Shown: piece after piece, positions 16,396 through 25,443 of the stretch
Layout: each line of letters begins with the position of its first letter
Numbering within the stretch: the stretch's first letter is position 1
NCBI GenBank assembly: GCA_015056145.1
Contig: SVGY01000006.1
Coordinates: 90,000-127,029, forward strand
Source of the DNA: Clostridiales bacterium
Lineage (GTDB): Bacteria > Bacillota > Clostridia > Christensenellales > Aristaeellaceae
Direction: 5' to 3'
DNA: 37,030 nt
Program-made: the position numbers and the translations under genes
Notes under the pieces: generated by a model
The model's database searches: none
What the model saw: only the letters and a program-made list of their open reading frames with translations
What the model was told of the DNA's origin: nothing

Positions 16396-17120
16396 AATGT
16401 TTGATCCTTGCCGCCGGACGGGGCACCCGCATCAGCCGCTACCTTGGCGGCGCTCCCAAATGCACTGTGGATATCGGCGGCGTACCGCTGATCCGCCGCA
16501 CAGTGCAGGCCCTGCGCAGGGAAGGCGTTGGGGACATCGCCCTGTGCGTAGGCTACCAGCAGGAAAGCATCCGTCAGGCTTTGGAAGGCCTTGATGTGCA
16601 ATACTTCTTCAACCCCTTTTACGATGTTACCAACTCCATCGCCTCCTGCTGGTTTGCCCGGGAATTTTTGCAGGGCGACGACCTGATGATCATGAACGGC
16701 GACGTTTTTCTGGAAGACGCCCTTCTCAGCCGCATCATGGCCGAAAGCCGCAGTCCCGTTATGTTCGCCGACCCCAGCCGCAAGGAAGAGGCTGACTATA
16801 AGTTCTTCTATCCAGACGGCCTTTTGAAAAAATACGGCAAAGAGCTTACCGGCGATGACATCACAGGCGAATATGTGGGCGTTGCAAAATTCCACAAGGA
16901 TGAAATGCCGGCCTTCGTTTCTCATCTGGAAGAAATGATTATGAACAGCCGTCATTCTGTCTGGTGGGAAAACGTACTGTATGAAAACCTTGACCGCCGC
17001 CCCGTGCACATTGTCAATACCGATGGCCTTTTCTGGGCCGAGGTGGATTATGTGGAGGATTACGAGCGCATTCTTGCATTTGTTGGCGCAAAGCCCTTCC
17101 TTGGCAACGGCGAGCATTGA
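16392..17120 (+). CDS. Nucleotidyltransferase, phosphocholine/AEP cytidylyltransferase-like
   Basis: The 242-residue protein has the sugar-nucleotide-transferase signature LAAGRGTR at 6-13 and a Lys at 23 in APKCTVDIGG. It also has NPFYDVTNSIAS at 74-85, MNGDVF at 101-106 with the first metal-binding Asp at 104, and WAEVDY at 215-220 with the second at 219. The NPFY-x-x-T-N-S block is typical of the LicC/PntC type that makes CDP-choline or CMP-aminoethylphosphonate, rather than of hexose enzymes. GTG at 16392 follows AAAGGAGG. Being coupled to an aminotransferase suggests that an amine or phosphonate product is activated with CTP; this is inference. Confidence 0.8.
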   Translation: MKCLILAAGRGTRISRYLGGAPKCTVDIGGVPLIRRTVQALRREGVGDIALCVGYQQESIRQALEGLDVQYFFNPFYDVTNSIASCWFAREFLQGDDLMIMNGDVFLEDALLSRIMAESRSPVMFADPSRKEEADYKFFYPDGLLKKYGKELTGDDITGEYVGVAKFHKDEMPAFVSHLEEMIMNSRHSVWWENVLYENLDRRPVHIVNTDGLFWAEVDYVEDYERILAFVGAKPFLGNGEH

Positions 17121-17162
17121 CTGCCCCTGTATTCCCGGCATTCATTTCAGAGGTGAAACTTG

Positions 17163-17588
17163 ATGCAGCCCATCACTATCACACCCTATAACGGCCTTGA
17201 GCCGCATCAGCTGGAGGCGCTCTACAGAAGCGTGGGCTGGACCAGCTATTTTCGCCGCCCCGGTCTTTTGGCAGAGGCATATGCCCGATCCCTCAAAGCA
17301 TTTGCTGCCTGGGATGGCCCCCGGCTTGTTGGGGTTGTCCGTGCCGTGGGCGACGGCGTGTCCATTCTCTACATTCAGGACTTGATCGTCCACCCGGAGT
17401 ATCAGCGAAGGGGCATCGGTTCCCGGCTGATCTCCGAAATGCTGAAGTGCTACCCGGACGTAAACCAGACTGTGCTCCTGACGGATAACACCGACAATAC
17501 CGTCCCCTTTTACGAGGCCATTGGTTTTTGCAAGGTGGAGGCTGTAGGCTGCTGTTCCTTTATCCGGCTTAATGAATACTACGGCTGA
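17163..17588 (+). CDS. GNAT-family N-acetyltransferase
   Basis: The 141-residue single GNAT domain has the acetyl-CoA motif A as IQDLIVHPEYQRRGIGSRLI (Q-R-R-G-I-G, about residues 75-94) and motif B ending VPFYEAIGF (about 119-127). It should acetylate a small amine. ATG at 17163 is preferred over the adjacent TTG at 17160 because GAGGTG lies 7 bases upstream of it. It sits 42 bases after the nucleotidyltransferase on the same strand and ends at a strong terminator, so it is probably the last gene of that cluster. Confidence 0.85.
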   Translation: MQPITITPYNGLEPHQLEALYRSVGWTSYFRRPGLLAEAYARSLKAFAAWDGPRLVGVVRAVGDGVSILYIQDLIVHPEYQRRGIGSRLISEMLKCYPDVNQTVLLTDNTDNTVPFYEAIGFCKVEAVGCCSFIRLNEYYG

Positions 17589-17608
17589 AATCATTCCCTG
17601 CATACAAC

Positions 17609-17642
17609 AAACCCTCCCCGCTTTCCTTTGCGGGGAGGGTTT
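17609..17642. terminator. Strong bidirectional terminator
   Basis: AAACCCTCCCCGC (17609-17621) pairs perfectly with GCGGGGAGGGTTT (17630-17642) around an 8-base loop. It serves the acetyltransferase on the plus strand and the gene ending at 17676 on the minus strand. Confidence 0.85.
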
Positions 17643-17675
17643 GCTTCATTCAGCCGGAAAACCGGCATGGTGCCA

Positions 17676-19151
17676 TCAGTACAGGTACTTCAGGCTCATC
17701 AGAATGTCATTGAGGAAGATGGCGTAAGCGGGATCGATCTTGCCATCGTCGCCGCCCAGCATCATCAGGTCAACCTCACGCAGGGCGCCATCAGCGTCAA
17801 CACCCGCGTACACGATGTACATGATCTTGCGGTTATTGCAGGTGACAGCATAGGTCATGGAGGCGTGGTTCAGCTCGCACAGCTGGGTGATGTGGCTGTT
17901 ATCCAGCGCATCGGCCCGGCCATAGCGTTCTTCCAGCTGGCCGCAGATATCTTCCTCCAGAAGAAGGAAATCGTTTGCAGTGATGGTGGCGTATACCGGG
18001 TCATCCTGGTAGGCGATCTGCCATGCAAGGCCGTGCTCCGGAATGGACAGGAGGGTATAGGGTACTTCGTACATCTGCTGCTGGAAACGGTCGAAGATAT
18101 CGCCGCCATTGGGATAGGCTTCCTCCCAGCGGCTGCGCTCAGCGATCACTTCTGCAGCCGTGCTGTCCGGGGTAATGGCCACTGCACCTTCGGGCAGCCA
18201 GATGTAAAAACGTCCGTCGGGATCGTAGTAGCACCAGGGATTGACCATCTCCGCAGATTCAAAGGCGGGCATCTCCACCCCGGGAATATCGTTGGAGGCA
18301 GCATCGGAGTTGAAGAAGAAGATGTTGTTGACACCGCTGTTTTCAGGTGCCGGGCTGGGGGTGGCCTGCAGAATATCGCCGCCGTTGCTGAAGATCAGGC
18401 CATGGGAATCGCTTACGTTTGGTTCGTCTTCCCCTTCCGAATCAAAGTTGTTCCAGAAATCTGCATACTCATCCACAGGGGCTGCGGTGGGCAGGATTAC
18501 CAGTTCGGAAAGTTCTTCATTGCCGGCATCAGCGCCGCCTTGGCCACCTTCACCCAGGAAGGAAAAGGTTCCCTGCAGTTCCCGGAGGGCCGTCAGGTCG
18601 CTCTGGAGCAGGGGGATGTTGGCAGTGACGGTTTCCACGGGGTACACTGCCCAGGACTCAAACATATCGTAGCCGTCGTAGAAGACCACGCCTTCCATGA
18701 TCAGCGTCAGGCTGGGATCGCTCACGGGAACCATTTCCGTATTGATGCACAGGGCATCAAAGCCGTAGCGGGTTTCCAGGGAAGCGCAGGAAATATCCCG
18801 GTTGATGCTTACGGCATCCTGACCCATTCCGGCGGCAACGCTGTCCCAATTGTTGTAGAGATCCTGCACGGTGCCGTGGTTTTCATCGGTGTAGCAGGCA
18901 ACGCTCAAAAGCACACGGCCATTGGGCATGGCGAAAATATGCACATTGGACTCGGTGTTGGCATCGGTCATTACGTCGTACATGCCTTCCAGACCCTCGG
19001 GGGCAAGGTCACGGCTGAAGTCGCTCAGGGAGTAGACCTCCACACCTTCGGGGCGGGAAAACGTGCACCACTGGACTTTCTCCCCGGCGTGCACCACACA
19101 CAGAGACAGCGCCAGCACCAGCGCAAGCACAATAGCGGTAAATCGTTTCAA
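17676..19151 (-). CDS. Exported protein of unknown function
   Basis: The product is 491 residues with a signal peptide (FTAIVLALVLALSLCVVHA) and likely cleavage after VHA, near residue 22. The mature protein is acidic and has no transmembrane helix. A low-complexity linker rich in Gly, Asp, Glu and Pro (about 210-285, including ATPSPAPENSG) separates two globular halves. The second half begins near VNPWCYYDPDGRFYIWLPEG. I do not recognise either half. The start is TTG at 19151, with GCGAGGG about 7 bases upstream. The gene runs alone between a bidirectional terminator and a divergent promoter region. Confidence 0.8.
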   Translation of the reverse strand: MKRFTAIVLALVLALSLCVVHAGEKVQWCTFSRPEGVEVYSLSDFSRDLAPEGLEGMYDVMTDANTESNVHIFAMPNGRVLLSVACYTDENHGTVQDLYNNWDSVAAGMGQDAVSINRDISCASLETRYGFDALCINTEMVPVSDPSLTLIMEGVVFYDGYDMFESWAVYPVETVTANIPLLQSDLTALRELQGTFSFLGEGGQGGADAGNEELSELVILPTAAPVDEYADFWNNFDSEGEDEPNVSDSHGLIFSNGGDILQATPSPAPENSGVNNIFFFNSDAASNDIPGVEMPAFESAEMVNPWCYYDPDGRFYIWLPEGAVAITPDSTAAEVIAERSRWEEAYPNGGDIFDRFQQQMYEVPYTLLSIPEHGLAWQIAYQDDPVYATITANDFLLLEEDICGQLEERYGRADALDNSHITQLCELNHASMTYAVTCNNRKIMYIVYAGVDADGALREVDLMMLGGDDGKIDPAYAIFLNDILMSLKYLY

Positions 19152-19204
19152 TCGATATCCCTCGCTTTCAAAGAAATATTCAGGTTACACATGCCTTCCC
19201 AATA

Positions 19205-19248
19205 ATTGTACCATGAAACCCACTTCCATTACAAATGATTTTCATGGT
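19205..19248 (-). promoter_or_regulatory. Candidate promoter and inverted repeat for the 17676 gene
   Basis: TTGTAA (19234-19229), 18 bases and TACAAT (19210-19205) on the minus strand. The inverted repeat ACCATGAAA (19210-19218) / TTTCATGGT (19240-19248) brackets the -35 and touches the -10, so it could be an operator. No other feature is seen in 19152-19285. Confidence 0.4.
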
Positions 19249-19285
19249 GAAAGATGTTTTTCCATGTAAAACTTTTGTCACACAC

Positions 19286-19314
19286 TTGTAAAAAACACAA
19301 AACTTCGTTATACT
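19286..19314 (+). promoter_or_regulatory. Promoter of the MoxR-DUF58-transglutaminase operon
   Basis: TTGTAA (19286-19291), 17 bases, TATACT (19309-19314). Transcription would begin near 19321 and leave a leader of about 58 bases before the ATG at 19380. Confidence 0.55.
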
Positions 19315-19379
19315 ATATGCTGACGAAATACGCACGGCCACCGGGCCGGTGAAAGATAACACAGTAAGGGGCGTGCCTT

Positions 19380-20327
19380 ATGCTTAACCCACGGCAAATG
19401 ATTGCAGCACTGAAACAGAATATCGGCAAGGTCATCGTCGGCAAGGACGAAGTGATCGAGCTTCTTTTGATTGCGCTGATGTGCAAGGGCCATGTGCTTC
19501 TGGAAGACGTGCCCGGCACCGGCAAGACCACCATGGTATCCGCCATGGCAAAATCGCTGGATTGCAGCTTCAACCGCATTCAGTTCACCCCGGACGTTGT
19601 TCCTTCCGACGTAACGGGCTTTACCATGGTCAATATGAAAACCGGCGAAATGGAATTCCATCCCGGTGCCATCATGTGCCAAATCGCCCTGGCTGACGAA
19701 ATCAACCGTACCTCCCCCAAAACCCAGAGCGCCCTTCTGGAGGTCATGGAGGAATACCAGGTAACGGTGGACGGCCAGACCCACCCGCTGCCCAAGCCCT
19801 TTATGGTGCTTGCCACCCAGAACCCCACAGAGTTCGTGGGCACCTATCCCCTGCCCGAAGCCCAGATGGACCGTTTCTTCATCCGTATTTCCATGGGTTA
19901 TCCCACCCTGGAGGAGGAAATGGCCGTTCTGGAACGTTTCTCCGGCACGGAAAAGCCCCAGTCCCAGCTGAGGCCCGTCTGTTCTGCCCAGAATGTTATC
20001 GACCTGCAAGGCCTTGTGGGCACAGTGTACTGCTCCAAGGAAGTGCGCCATTATGTGGCTTCCATCGCTGCCATGACCCGTACCCATCCCAGCCTGCAAC
20101 TGGGCGTATCCACCCGTGGCGCCATTGCGCTGATCCGTGGCGCACAGGCCTGCGCACTGCTGAACGAGCGTGATTATGTGCTGCCGGAGGATGTGCAGCG
20201 TATGGTACTGCCCGTGCTGGCTCACCGCATCATGCCCAACGCAGAAGCCAAAATGAAAAATATCTCTGCCGAGCGCATTCTTATTGCTGTTGTTGAAAAC
20301 GTACCCGTTCCGCTGCGCCTTTCCTGA
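19380..20327 (+). CDS. MoxR-family AAA ATPase
   Basis: The 315-residue AAA+ protein has the Walker A motif GTGKTT at 46-51, Walker B IALADEINR at 102-110, and a sensor-like segment VLATQNPTE near 143-151. The arrangement is that of MoxR ATPases, which act as chaperones that remodel or activate metal- or membrane-bound partners. It is first in an operon with a DUF58 protein and a transglutaminase-domain membrane protein, the standard partners of this family. AAGGGG lies 9 bases upstream of the ATG. Confidence 0.94.
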   Translation: MLNPRQMIAALKQNIGKVIVGKDEVIELLLIALMCKGHVLLEDVPGTGKTTMVSAMAKSLDCSFNRIQFTPDVVPSDVTGFTMVNMKTGEMEFHPGAIMCQIALADEINRTSPKTQSALLEVMEEYQVTVDGQTHPLPKPFMVLATQNPTEFVGTYPLPEAQMDRFFIRISMGYPTLEEEMAVLERFSGTEKPQSQLRPVCSAQNVIDLQGLVGTVYCSKEVRHYVASIAAMTRTHPSLQLGVSTRGAIALIRGAQACALLNERDYVLPEDVQRMVLPVLAHRIMPNAEAKMKNISAERILIAVVENVPVPLRLS

Positions 20328-20370
20328 GGCATTTTTTCCATCACGCTGAGAAAGGAGCTGCCGGCCGGGG

Positions 20371-21558
20371 ATGAAAAAAGCAAACCTTACCATGAGCATT
20401 CTCTTTGGGTTTTTCCTCTTTTCCGCCCTTTCCATGGGAAACAGGGTGTACTTTGTGCTGGCTACCATTATCTTTCTGGCGTGGATCTTTGCTCTGGTCA
20501 GCGTCCGCCTGGCTGAAAAAACCGTCAAGGTCAGCAACGCCCTCAGCGGCCAGAAGGTAAACCGTGGCGAAGTGGTCAGCATGGATATCGCCGTCAGCCA
20601 CCGTGGTTTTTTGCCCATTGCCCCCATCAAGCTGCACATGCGTGCCACCAGCAATACTCCCGCCGGTGTAATCTATCTTACACAGCTGGGCAAACGCCGC
20701 CAGCGTGTTACCCACAAATTTGCAGCAGACCATGTGGGCGCAATGTTTCCCGGCGTAGAAAGCTATGAAGTGAGCGATGTTTTCGGTTTTTTCAAGCGCA
20801 AACATCAGCCTGTTATTGAAGGACAGGAACTTCTTGTACTGCCTGTGCCCTTTGAGGTGGAGCCCCTCACCTTTGCCGCCGGCGATATGGGCGTGGAAAC
20901 CATGAAGCGGGCCATGGAAGATCCCACTACCCCCAGTGATTTCCGCAACTATCAAGTGGGCGACCCGCTGAAGCGCATCCACTGGAAAATGAGCGCCCGC
21001 AAGCAGACCCTCATGGTTCGCCAGTTTGAAGAACCCGCCCTGCCCGACGCCCTTGTTATGCTGGATACCTCGCCGCCGCACCTTGGCACCGGTGTTCCTG
21101 AGGAGCACGCAGCCTACCTCAAGGACGCATTGCTGGAAACCGCCGCATCTGTTGTATCCTGCCAGATACGGCTGGATAATCAGGTGCGTCTGCCCCTGGT
21201 GGGCGATCGTCCCATGGAGTATTCCAGCACCATGGGTCTGCCCGTTCTTTTGGACGAGCTGGCACGCTGTACCTTCAACGAAACAGAGCGTTTTGAACGT
21301 GTGCTGATGATGCAGATGGGCGAATTGCGCAAAATCGGCGCAGTGGTTATCATCACCACCAGGCTTTCCTCTGCGGTGGTGGATCTGATCATCCGCATGA
21401 AGCGCATGGGCCCTAACGTCCGCCTGTACTTTGTCACCTTCCGTACCGACCACCCGGAGCGCAATCTTCTGGTGGCCCGTCTGCAACAGGGCGGCATTGA
21501 GGTGAACTATGTATCCCCCTCCAATGTTAAGCCGCCCTCCCAGGAAACCAAAACCTGA
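20371..21558 (+). CDS. DUF58 domain protein
   Basis: The 395-residue protein begins with two hydrophobic stretches (about 5-20 and 24-45) that probably anchor it. DUF58 follows, with the hallmark FRNYQVGDPLKRIHWKMSAR near 192-211 and LMVRQFEEP shortly after. The remainder has a von Willebrand A-like layout (LVMLDTS near 229-235). DUF58 proteins are co-encoded with MoxR ATPases; the partnership is known from gene context rather than from a defined reaction. The ATG at 20371 has AAAGGAG about 13 bases upstream, a rather long distance. Confidence 0.9.
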   Translation: MKKANLTMSILFGFFLFSALSMGNRVYFVLATIIFLAWIFALVSVRLAEKTVKVSNALSGQKVNRGEVVSMDIAVSHRGFLPIAPIKLHMRATSNTPAGVIYLTQLGKRRQRVTHKFAADHVGAMFPGVESYEVSDVFGFFKRKHQPVIEGQELLVLPVPFEVEPLTFAAGDMGVETMKRAMEDPTTPSDFRNYQVGDPLKRIHWKMSARKQTLMVRQFEEPALPDALVMLDTSPPHLGTGVPEEHAAYLKDALLETAASVVSCQIRLDNQVRLPLVGDRPMEYSSTMGLPVLLDELARCTFNETERFERVLMMQMGELRKIGAVVIITTRLSSAVVDLIIRMKRMGPNVRLYFVTFRTDHPERNLLVARLQQGGIEVNYVSPSNVKPPSQETKT

Positions 21559-21597
21559 TCCATAGCCATACACCTTCCAACGAAAGGAGACCAAGGC

Positions 21598-24228
21598 ATG
21601 CAGAAATCCCCCGTCCTTCAGAACGAACGCCTTTCCCGCCTGCTGACCAGCCTCCTTTTGTGTTTCGGCGTGCTCTGGCCTCTGCTTTTCGCCCTGAAGG
21701 TTCAAAACATGATCCTGCCCGCTTCGCTGGTTTCTGCGGCGGTGGTGGGCCTGCTGGTTCTGCAGGGCGTGAGCACTAAAATGCGCCTTATTTCTGCCGG
21801 GCTTGGTGTCCTTGGCATTATTCTTCTTTTCTTCTTCCCAAAGGGCGGCCTTTTTGTCAGCATCGGTGAAACCATTAAGGCTGTCGCCCTTTACCTCAAC
21901 GGTGTCACCTCAGCAACGCTTCTGTTTGCATCCCGCATCGGCGTGGTTCTGGCTATTTTCTCTGCTCTGCTGGCCTACGCCTTTTCCGCACGCAGCATGG
22001 GTTTTATTCCTGCGCTGCTGATGGTGGCTCTTGTAATGTTCGGCCTTTGGAGCATGGGCCAGCACAGTTTTATGTGGTACGCAGCCCCCGCCCTCATTGC
22101 CGTCCTGCTGCTGATCTCCCAGGCCTCCCACGAGCGCAGCAATCTTTTCCAGGTACTGCCCATGGCCGCCTTGCTGGTGGTGCTTGGCATGCTCATTGCC
22201 CCCGGCGAAAACGTGGTTCTGCCCAAGCTGCATGAAAAAGCCATGGAGCTTAAACAAACCATCACCGACTATCTTTTCTTTTCTGATTCCCGTAAAATAT
22301 TCAGCCTGAACGATTACGGTTTCTATCCCAACGGCAAGTCCCAACTGGGTGGCGCAGTGGAACCCGGCACCAATCCGGTCATGACGGTGAAAACCGACCG
22401 CAAACTGCTTCTCAGGGGCGTCACCAAGGATACCTACACCGGGCGCAGTTGGACCGGCGCAAGTATGGAGCGCCGCTGCCTTTATATCAACCCCCGCTGG
22501 AGCAGTCTCAGACGCAGCGTTTTCCTGGAGGATATGCCTGCAAAATCTGTGCTGAGCGCAACCACCCTGCTGGATCAGCAGGCAGTAACCGTACAGATTC
22601 AGAGCCTTGATCCCGAAAAATCCGCTTCTACCCTCTTCGTGCCCGTCAGCGTGCGCAGCCTCACCACCTATGGCAGCATGGTGCCCTATTTCAATGAGAG
22701 CAGCGAGCTTTTCATCACCCGCAACCTTGTGGCCGGCGATGGTTACACCGTTTTTGCGCCGGTCATCGAAGGCGGCGACAGCGCACTGGGCGCACTTATC
22801 AACGCAGCTCCCGAGCGTGACGATTACTATCAGAGCATCCATGCCAAATACACGGTTCTGCCCGAGCACCTCAGCAGCCAGCAGTTCATGTGGGATGATC
22901 TGAACACTCTGCTCGCCGATTTTGCCACTCCCTATGACAAGGCCTGCGCCATTCAGCGTGATTTGCAACGGCGTTACGGCTATACCCTCACCCCGGAGGA
23001 TACGCCCGAGGATCAGGACTTCGTCACCCACTTCCTCTATGTGGGCAAAAAGGGCTACTGCACTTACTTTGCTTCCGCCATGACGGTACAGTGCCGCATG
23101 GCCGGTCTGCCCGCAAGGTATGTGGAAGGTTTCATTGCCGAACCGGAAGAAGACGGTTTTGCTTACGTTACCGAAAAGAATGCCCATGCGTGGACAGAAG
23201 TATATTTTAAGGGCTTTGGCTGGGTTCCTTTTGACCCCACCCCCCTGCAGCGTGCTGCCAGCGACAGCAACGAGCCGGACCCGACGCCCACGCCTACCCC
23301 GGAACCCACGCCTACTCCCCCGCCCCCGGAGGAGGACGAGCCTGAACCCACCCCGCCGCCAGAGGATGATCCTCTGCCGGAGGACCAGCCCGAAACTCCC
23401 CCGCCCCCGGAGGACGAACCCCTTCCCGATGATAAAGAACAGCCCCACCGGCCTATGCTTTGGATTCTTCTGCTGATCCTCCTGCTGCTGGCGGCGCTGG
23501 CTGTATGGCTCTGGCAGCACACGCCCGACCAGGTGGCCAAACGCAAGACAGAGATTCAGGACAAGGTGTTTGTTTACGGCAACGCCTGCAACACCGTTCT
23601 TATGATTCGTGGCTGTACACTGCGCAAGGGCGAAACTCCCCTCCGCTATGCCCGCAGGCTCGACAAGCAGAAAGCTCTCCCGGTGCAGATCCTTCCCCTG
23701 TGGCGCAGCCTGGCCCTGTCCAATTACAGCCGGATGAAACCTGGCGAAAAACAGGTGGATGCAGCCCGCAGCACATGGCGTGGTCTGTTTGCACCCCAGA
23801 GCATCTGGACAAAACTCCGCTTCCTTCTCAAGGCTGGCTTCAGCAAAAACTGTTATCGCAGCCTTGATACCCAGCTTGTGCATCAGGAGGCTCCCAGTCC
23901 CTTTGGCAAGTACAGGGACAGCATCGCCAAAGCCGCCGGAAAGAGCAACAAAAAGCGTGGCGATAAATCCGCTTCAGCATCCAATGCCACAAAGCCCGGC
24001 AGCGCACCTCATCCCATGGATGAGCCCCAGCAGGCAGGCAACTCGCCGGTTCCTTTGCCCCCGCCTGAACCTCCTGCCGCTATGGCTCCCCCGTCTCCCC
24101 AATCCGTGACGCCTGCTGTTCCTGCGGCCCCCCAGGAGCCTGCACCCGCACCGAATCCCACTGTGCCCCAGGAACAAACTCAAACCAGCCCCGCACCTCA
24201 GCGCAGGCGGCGCAGATCATCCCCGTAA
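21598..24228 (+). CDS. Transglutaminase-domain membrane protein (TgpA-like)
   Basis: The 876-residue protein has an N-terminal membrane region of about seven helices (to about residue 210) and a large outward-facing part. Within it is a transglutaminase-like domain with the catalytic Cys488 (KKGYCTYFASAM), His530 (KNAHAWTEVYF) and Asp546 (VPFDPTP). A Pro/Glu-rich linker (about 560-617) and one further membrane helix (about 620-640) come next. A cytoplasmic segment and a Pro/Ala-rich tail (about 800-870) end it. The domain order is that of TgpA/YebA-type proteins, which associate with MoxR-DUF58. The substrate is unknown; the tail after the last helix is longer than I would expect for the family. 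GAAAGGAG precedes the ATG. Confidence 0.9.
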   Translation: MQKSPVLQNERLSRLLTSLLLCFGVLWPLLFALKVQNMILPASLVSAAVVGLLVLQGVSTKMRLISAGLGVLGIILLFFFPKGGLFVSIGETIKAVALYLNGVTSATLLFASRIGVVLAIFSALLAYAFSARSMGFIPALLMVALVMFGLWSMGQHSFMWYAAPALIAVLLLISQASHERSNLFQVLPMAALLVVLGMLIAPGENVVLPKLHEKAMELKQTITDYLFFSDSRKIFSLNDYGFYPNGKSQLGGAVEPGTNPVMTVKTDRKLLLRGVTKDTYTGRSWTGASMERRCLYINPRWSSLRRSVFLEDMPAKSVLSATTLLDQQAVTVQIQSLDPEKSASTLFVPVSVRSLTTYGSMVPYFNESSELFITRNLVAGDGYTVFAPVIEGGDSALGALINAAPERDDYYQSIHAKYTVLPEHLSSQQFMWDDLNTLLADFATPYDKACAIQRDLQRRYGYTLTPEDTPEDQDFVTHFLYVGKKGYCTYFASAMTVQCRMAGLPARYVEGFIAEPEEDGFAYVTEKNAHAWTEVYFKGFGWVPFDPTPLQRAASDSNEPDPTPTPTPEPTPTPPPPEEDEPEPTPPPEDDPLPEDQPETPPPPEDEPLPDDKEQPHRPMLWILLLILLLLAALAVWLWQHTPDQVAKRKTEIQDKVFVYGNACNTVLMIRGCTLRKGETPLRYARRLDKQKALPVQILPLWRSLALSNYSRMKPGEKQVDAARSTWRGLFAPQSIWTKLRFLLKAGFSKNCYRSLDTQLVHQEAPSPFGKYRDSIAKAAGKSNKKRGDKSASASNATKPGSAPHPMDEPQQAGNSPVPLPPPEPPAAMAPPSPQSVTPAVPAAPQEPAPAPNPTVPQEQTQTSPAPQRRRRRSSP

Positions 24229-24235
24229 AAACTGA

Positions 24236-24275
24236 CCCCGAAGGAATGCCTTGATCCGGCTCCTTCGGGGTTTTT
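24236..24275 (+). terminator. Terminator of the MoxR-DUF58-transglutaminase operon
   Basis: CCCCGAAGGA (24236-24245) pairs with TCCTTCGGGG (24261-24270), followed directly by TTTTT. It starts 8 bases after the stop codon. Confidence 0.85.
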
Positions 24276-24383
24276 CTGTAACATTCTGTTTACCTCATCC
24301 TGTACGGCTATGCAGGAATATCATCCACCGGCGGCGAATTTATACAGGAATTACTTTTGTTCACACCGAGAGGTATTACCGCC

Positions 24384-25400
24384 ATGATTCGTCGTACCGC
24401 CTGCCTGATTGCCCGGGACAACGACCCCTGCCGCAATCTTGCCATCGAGAAGCACCTGATGGATACCCTTCCGGACAGCACTGCCATTCTTTTTTTGTAC
24501 CAGAACCGGCAGTCTTTTGTGGTTGGAAGAAATCAGAACCCCTGGTTTGAGTGCCAGGTGGAAAGCTTCCTGGAAAATGGCGGCATCATCACACGCAGGC
24601 TTTCCGGCGGCCCTGCCGGTTATCAGGATATGGGTACCCTCAACTTCAGCATCATCCTTCCCAAAAGAGAGTTTGATGCTGTCCGCCAGTTGCAGCTGCT
24701 GGCCCAGGTTGCAGGTTGCTTCGGCATCCGTTGCGATTCCACCTCCAGCGCATTTCTCCGCAGCGGCGGCAGGCTTTTCTGTCAGAGCAACTTTTTCAAG
24801 GAAGGCTCTGTGGCGCTTCATCATGGCAGCTTTCATATCAGCACGGATCTTTACGCCATGGCTCAATGCTTCAGGCAGGATCATACCCACTCCAGCGGTC
24901 AGCCCGCATGCATGAATATGCAGGAAACATCCACAGATATTACCGTGGCAGATGTTGAGCAATGCTTGTTCCATGGCTTTTCCGCCTTTTATCGTTCCGA
25001 GCCTGCTTGGCTTGACGAGCAGATGATGGATCAGAATTCCATCCAATCCTATTCTCGCAACTTCGCAGCACCGGAATGGATCTATCCCTCCAAAATGGAC
25101 TACGATTTTTCCATTTCCGAGCGTTTTCCCTGGGGCAGCGTTTCCGTACTCCTGCGCCGGGAAGGCGGTATTATCCGGGAGGCCAGGATTTTTTCCGATG
25201 CAATGGAAGCGGCCCTGTTCTTTCCCATTGAACAGAGCCTTGTTGGTTGCCCCTTCCTTATCGGGGCCATCAATACCCGTTTCTCCCAAAAGCTGGAATT
25301 GATCAGCGACCCTCGCCTTTTGCAGATTGCAGGCGATGTATGCACGCTTCTTTGCGGGCGCATCCGTGCCCAGGACCGTGCCGGCAGTCAGGAAGAATAA
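24384..25400 (+). CDS. Lipoate-protein-ligase-like protein, active site degenerate
   Basis: The 338-residue protein follows LplA in order: NLAIEKHLMD at 18-27, VVGRNQNPW at 46-54, RRLSGGPAGYQD at 71-82, GRLFCQSNFF at 129-138, HHGSF at 146-150 and a C-terminal accessory domain from about 245. In lipoate ligases the second motif is normally RRxSGGGAVxHD and the third is GRKxSG, whose Lys contacts lipoyl-AMP. Here the third motif has Leu131 in place of Lys, and Gly and His are changed in the second. Catalysis by the usual mechanism is therefore doubtful. The reading frame is intact. ATG at 24384 follows GAGAGGT by 9 bases. No lipoylated enzyme is encoded nearby. Confidence 0.75.
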   Translation: MIRRTACLIARDNDPCRNLAIEKHLMDTLPDSTAILFLYQNRQSFVVGRNQNPWFECQVESFLENGGIITRRLSGGPAGYQDMGTLNFSIILPKREFDAVRQLQLLAQVAGCFGIRCDSTSSAFLRSGGRLFCQSNFFKEGSVALHHGSFHISTDLYAMAQCFRQDHTHSSGQPACMNMQETSTDITVADVEQCLFHGFSAFYRSEPAWLDEQMMDQNSIQSYSRNFAAPEWIYPSKMDYDFSISERFPWGSVSVLLRREGGIIREARIFSDAMEAALFFPIEQSLVGCPFLIGAINTRFSQKLELISDPRLLQIAGDVCTLLCGRIRAQDRAGSQEE

Positions 25401-25443
25401 ACTCCATTACAACCCACAGCGCCCAACGGAAGGATACTGCATT

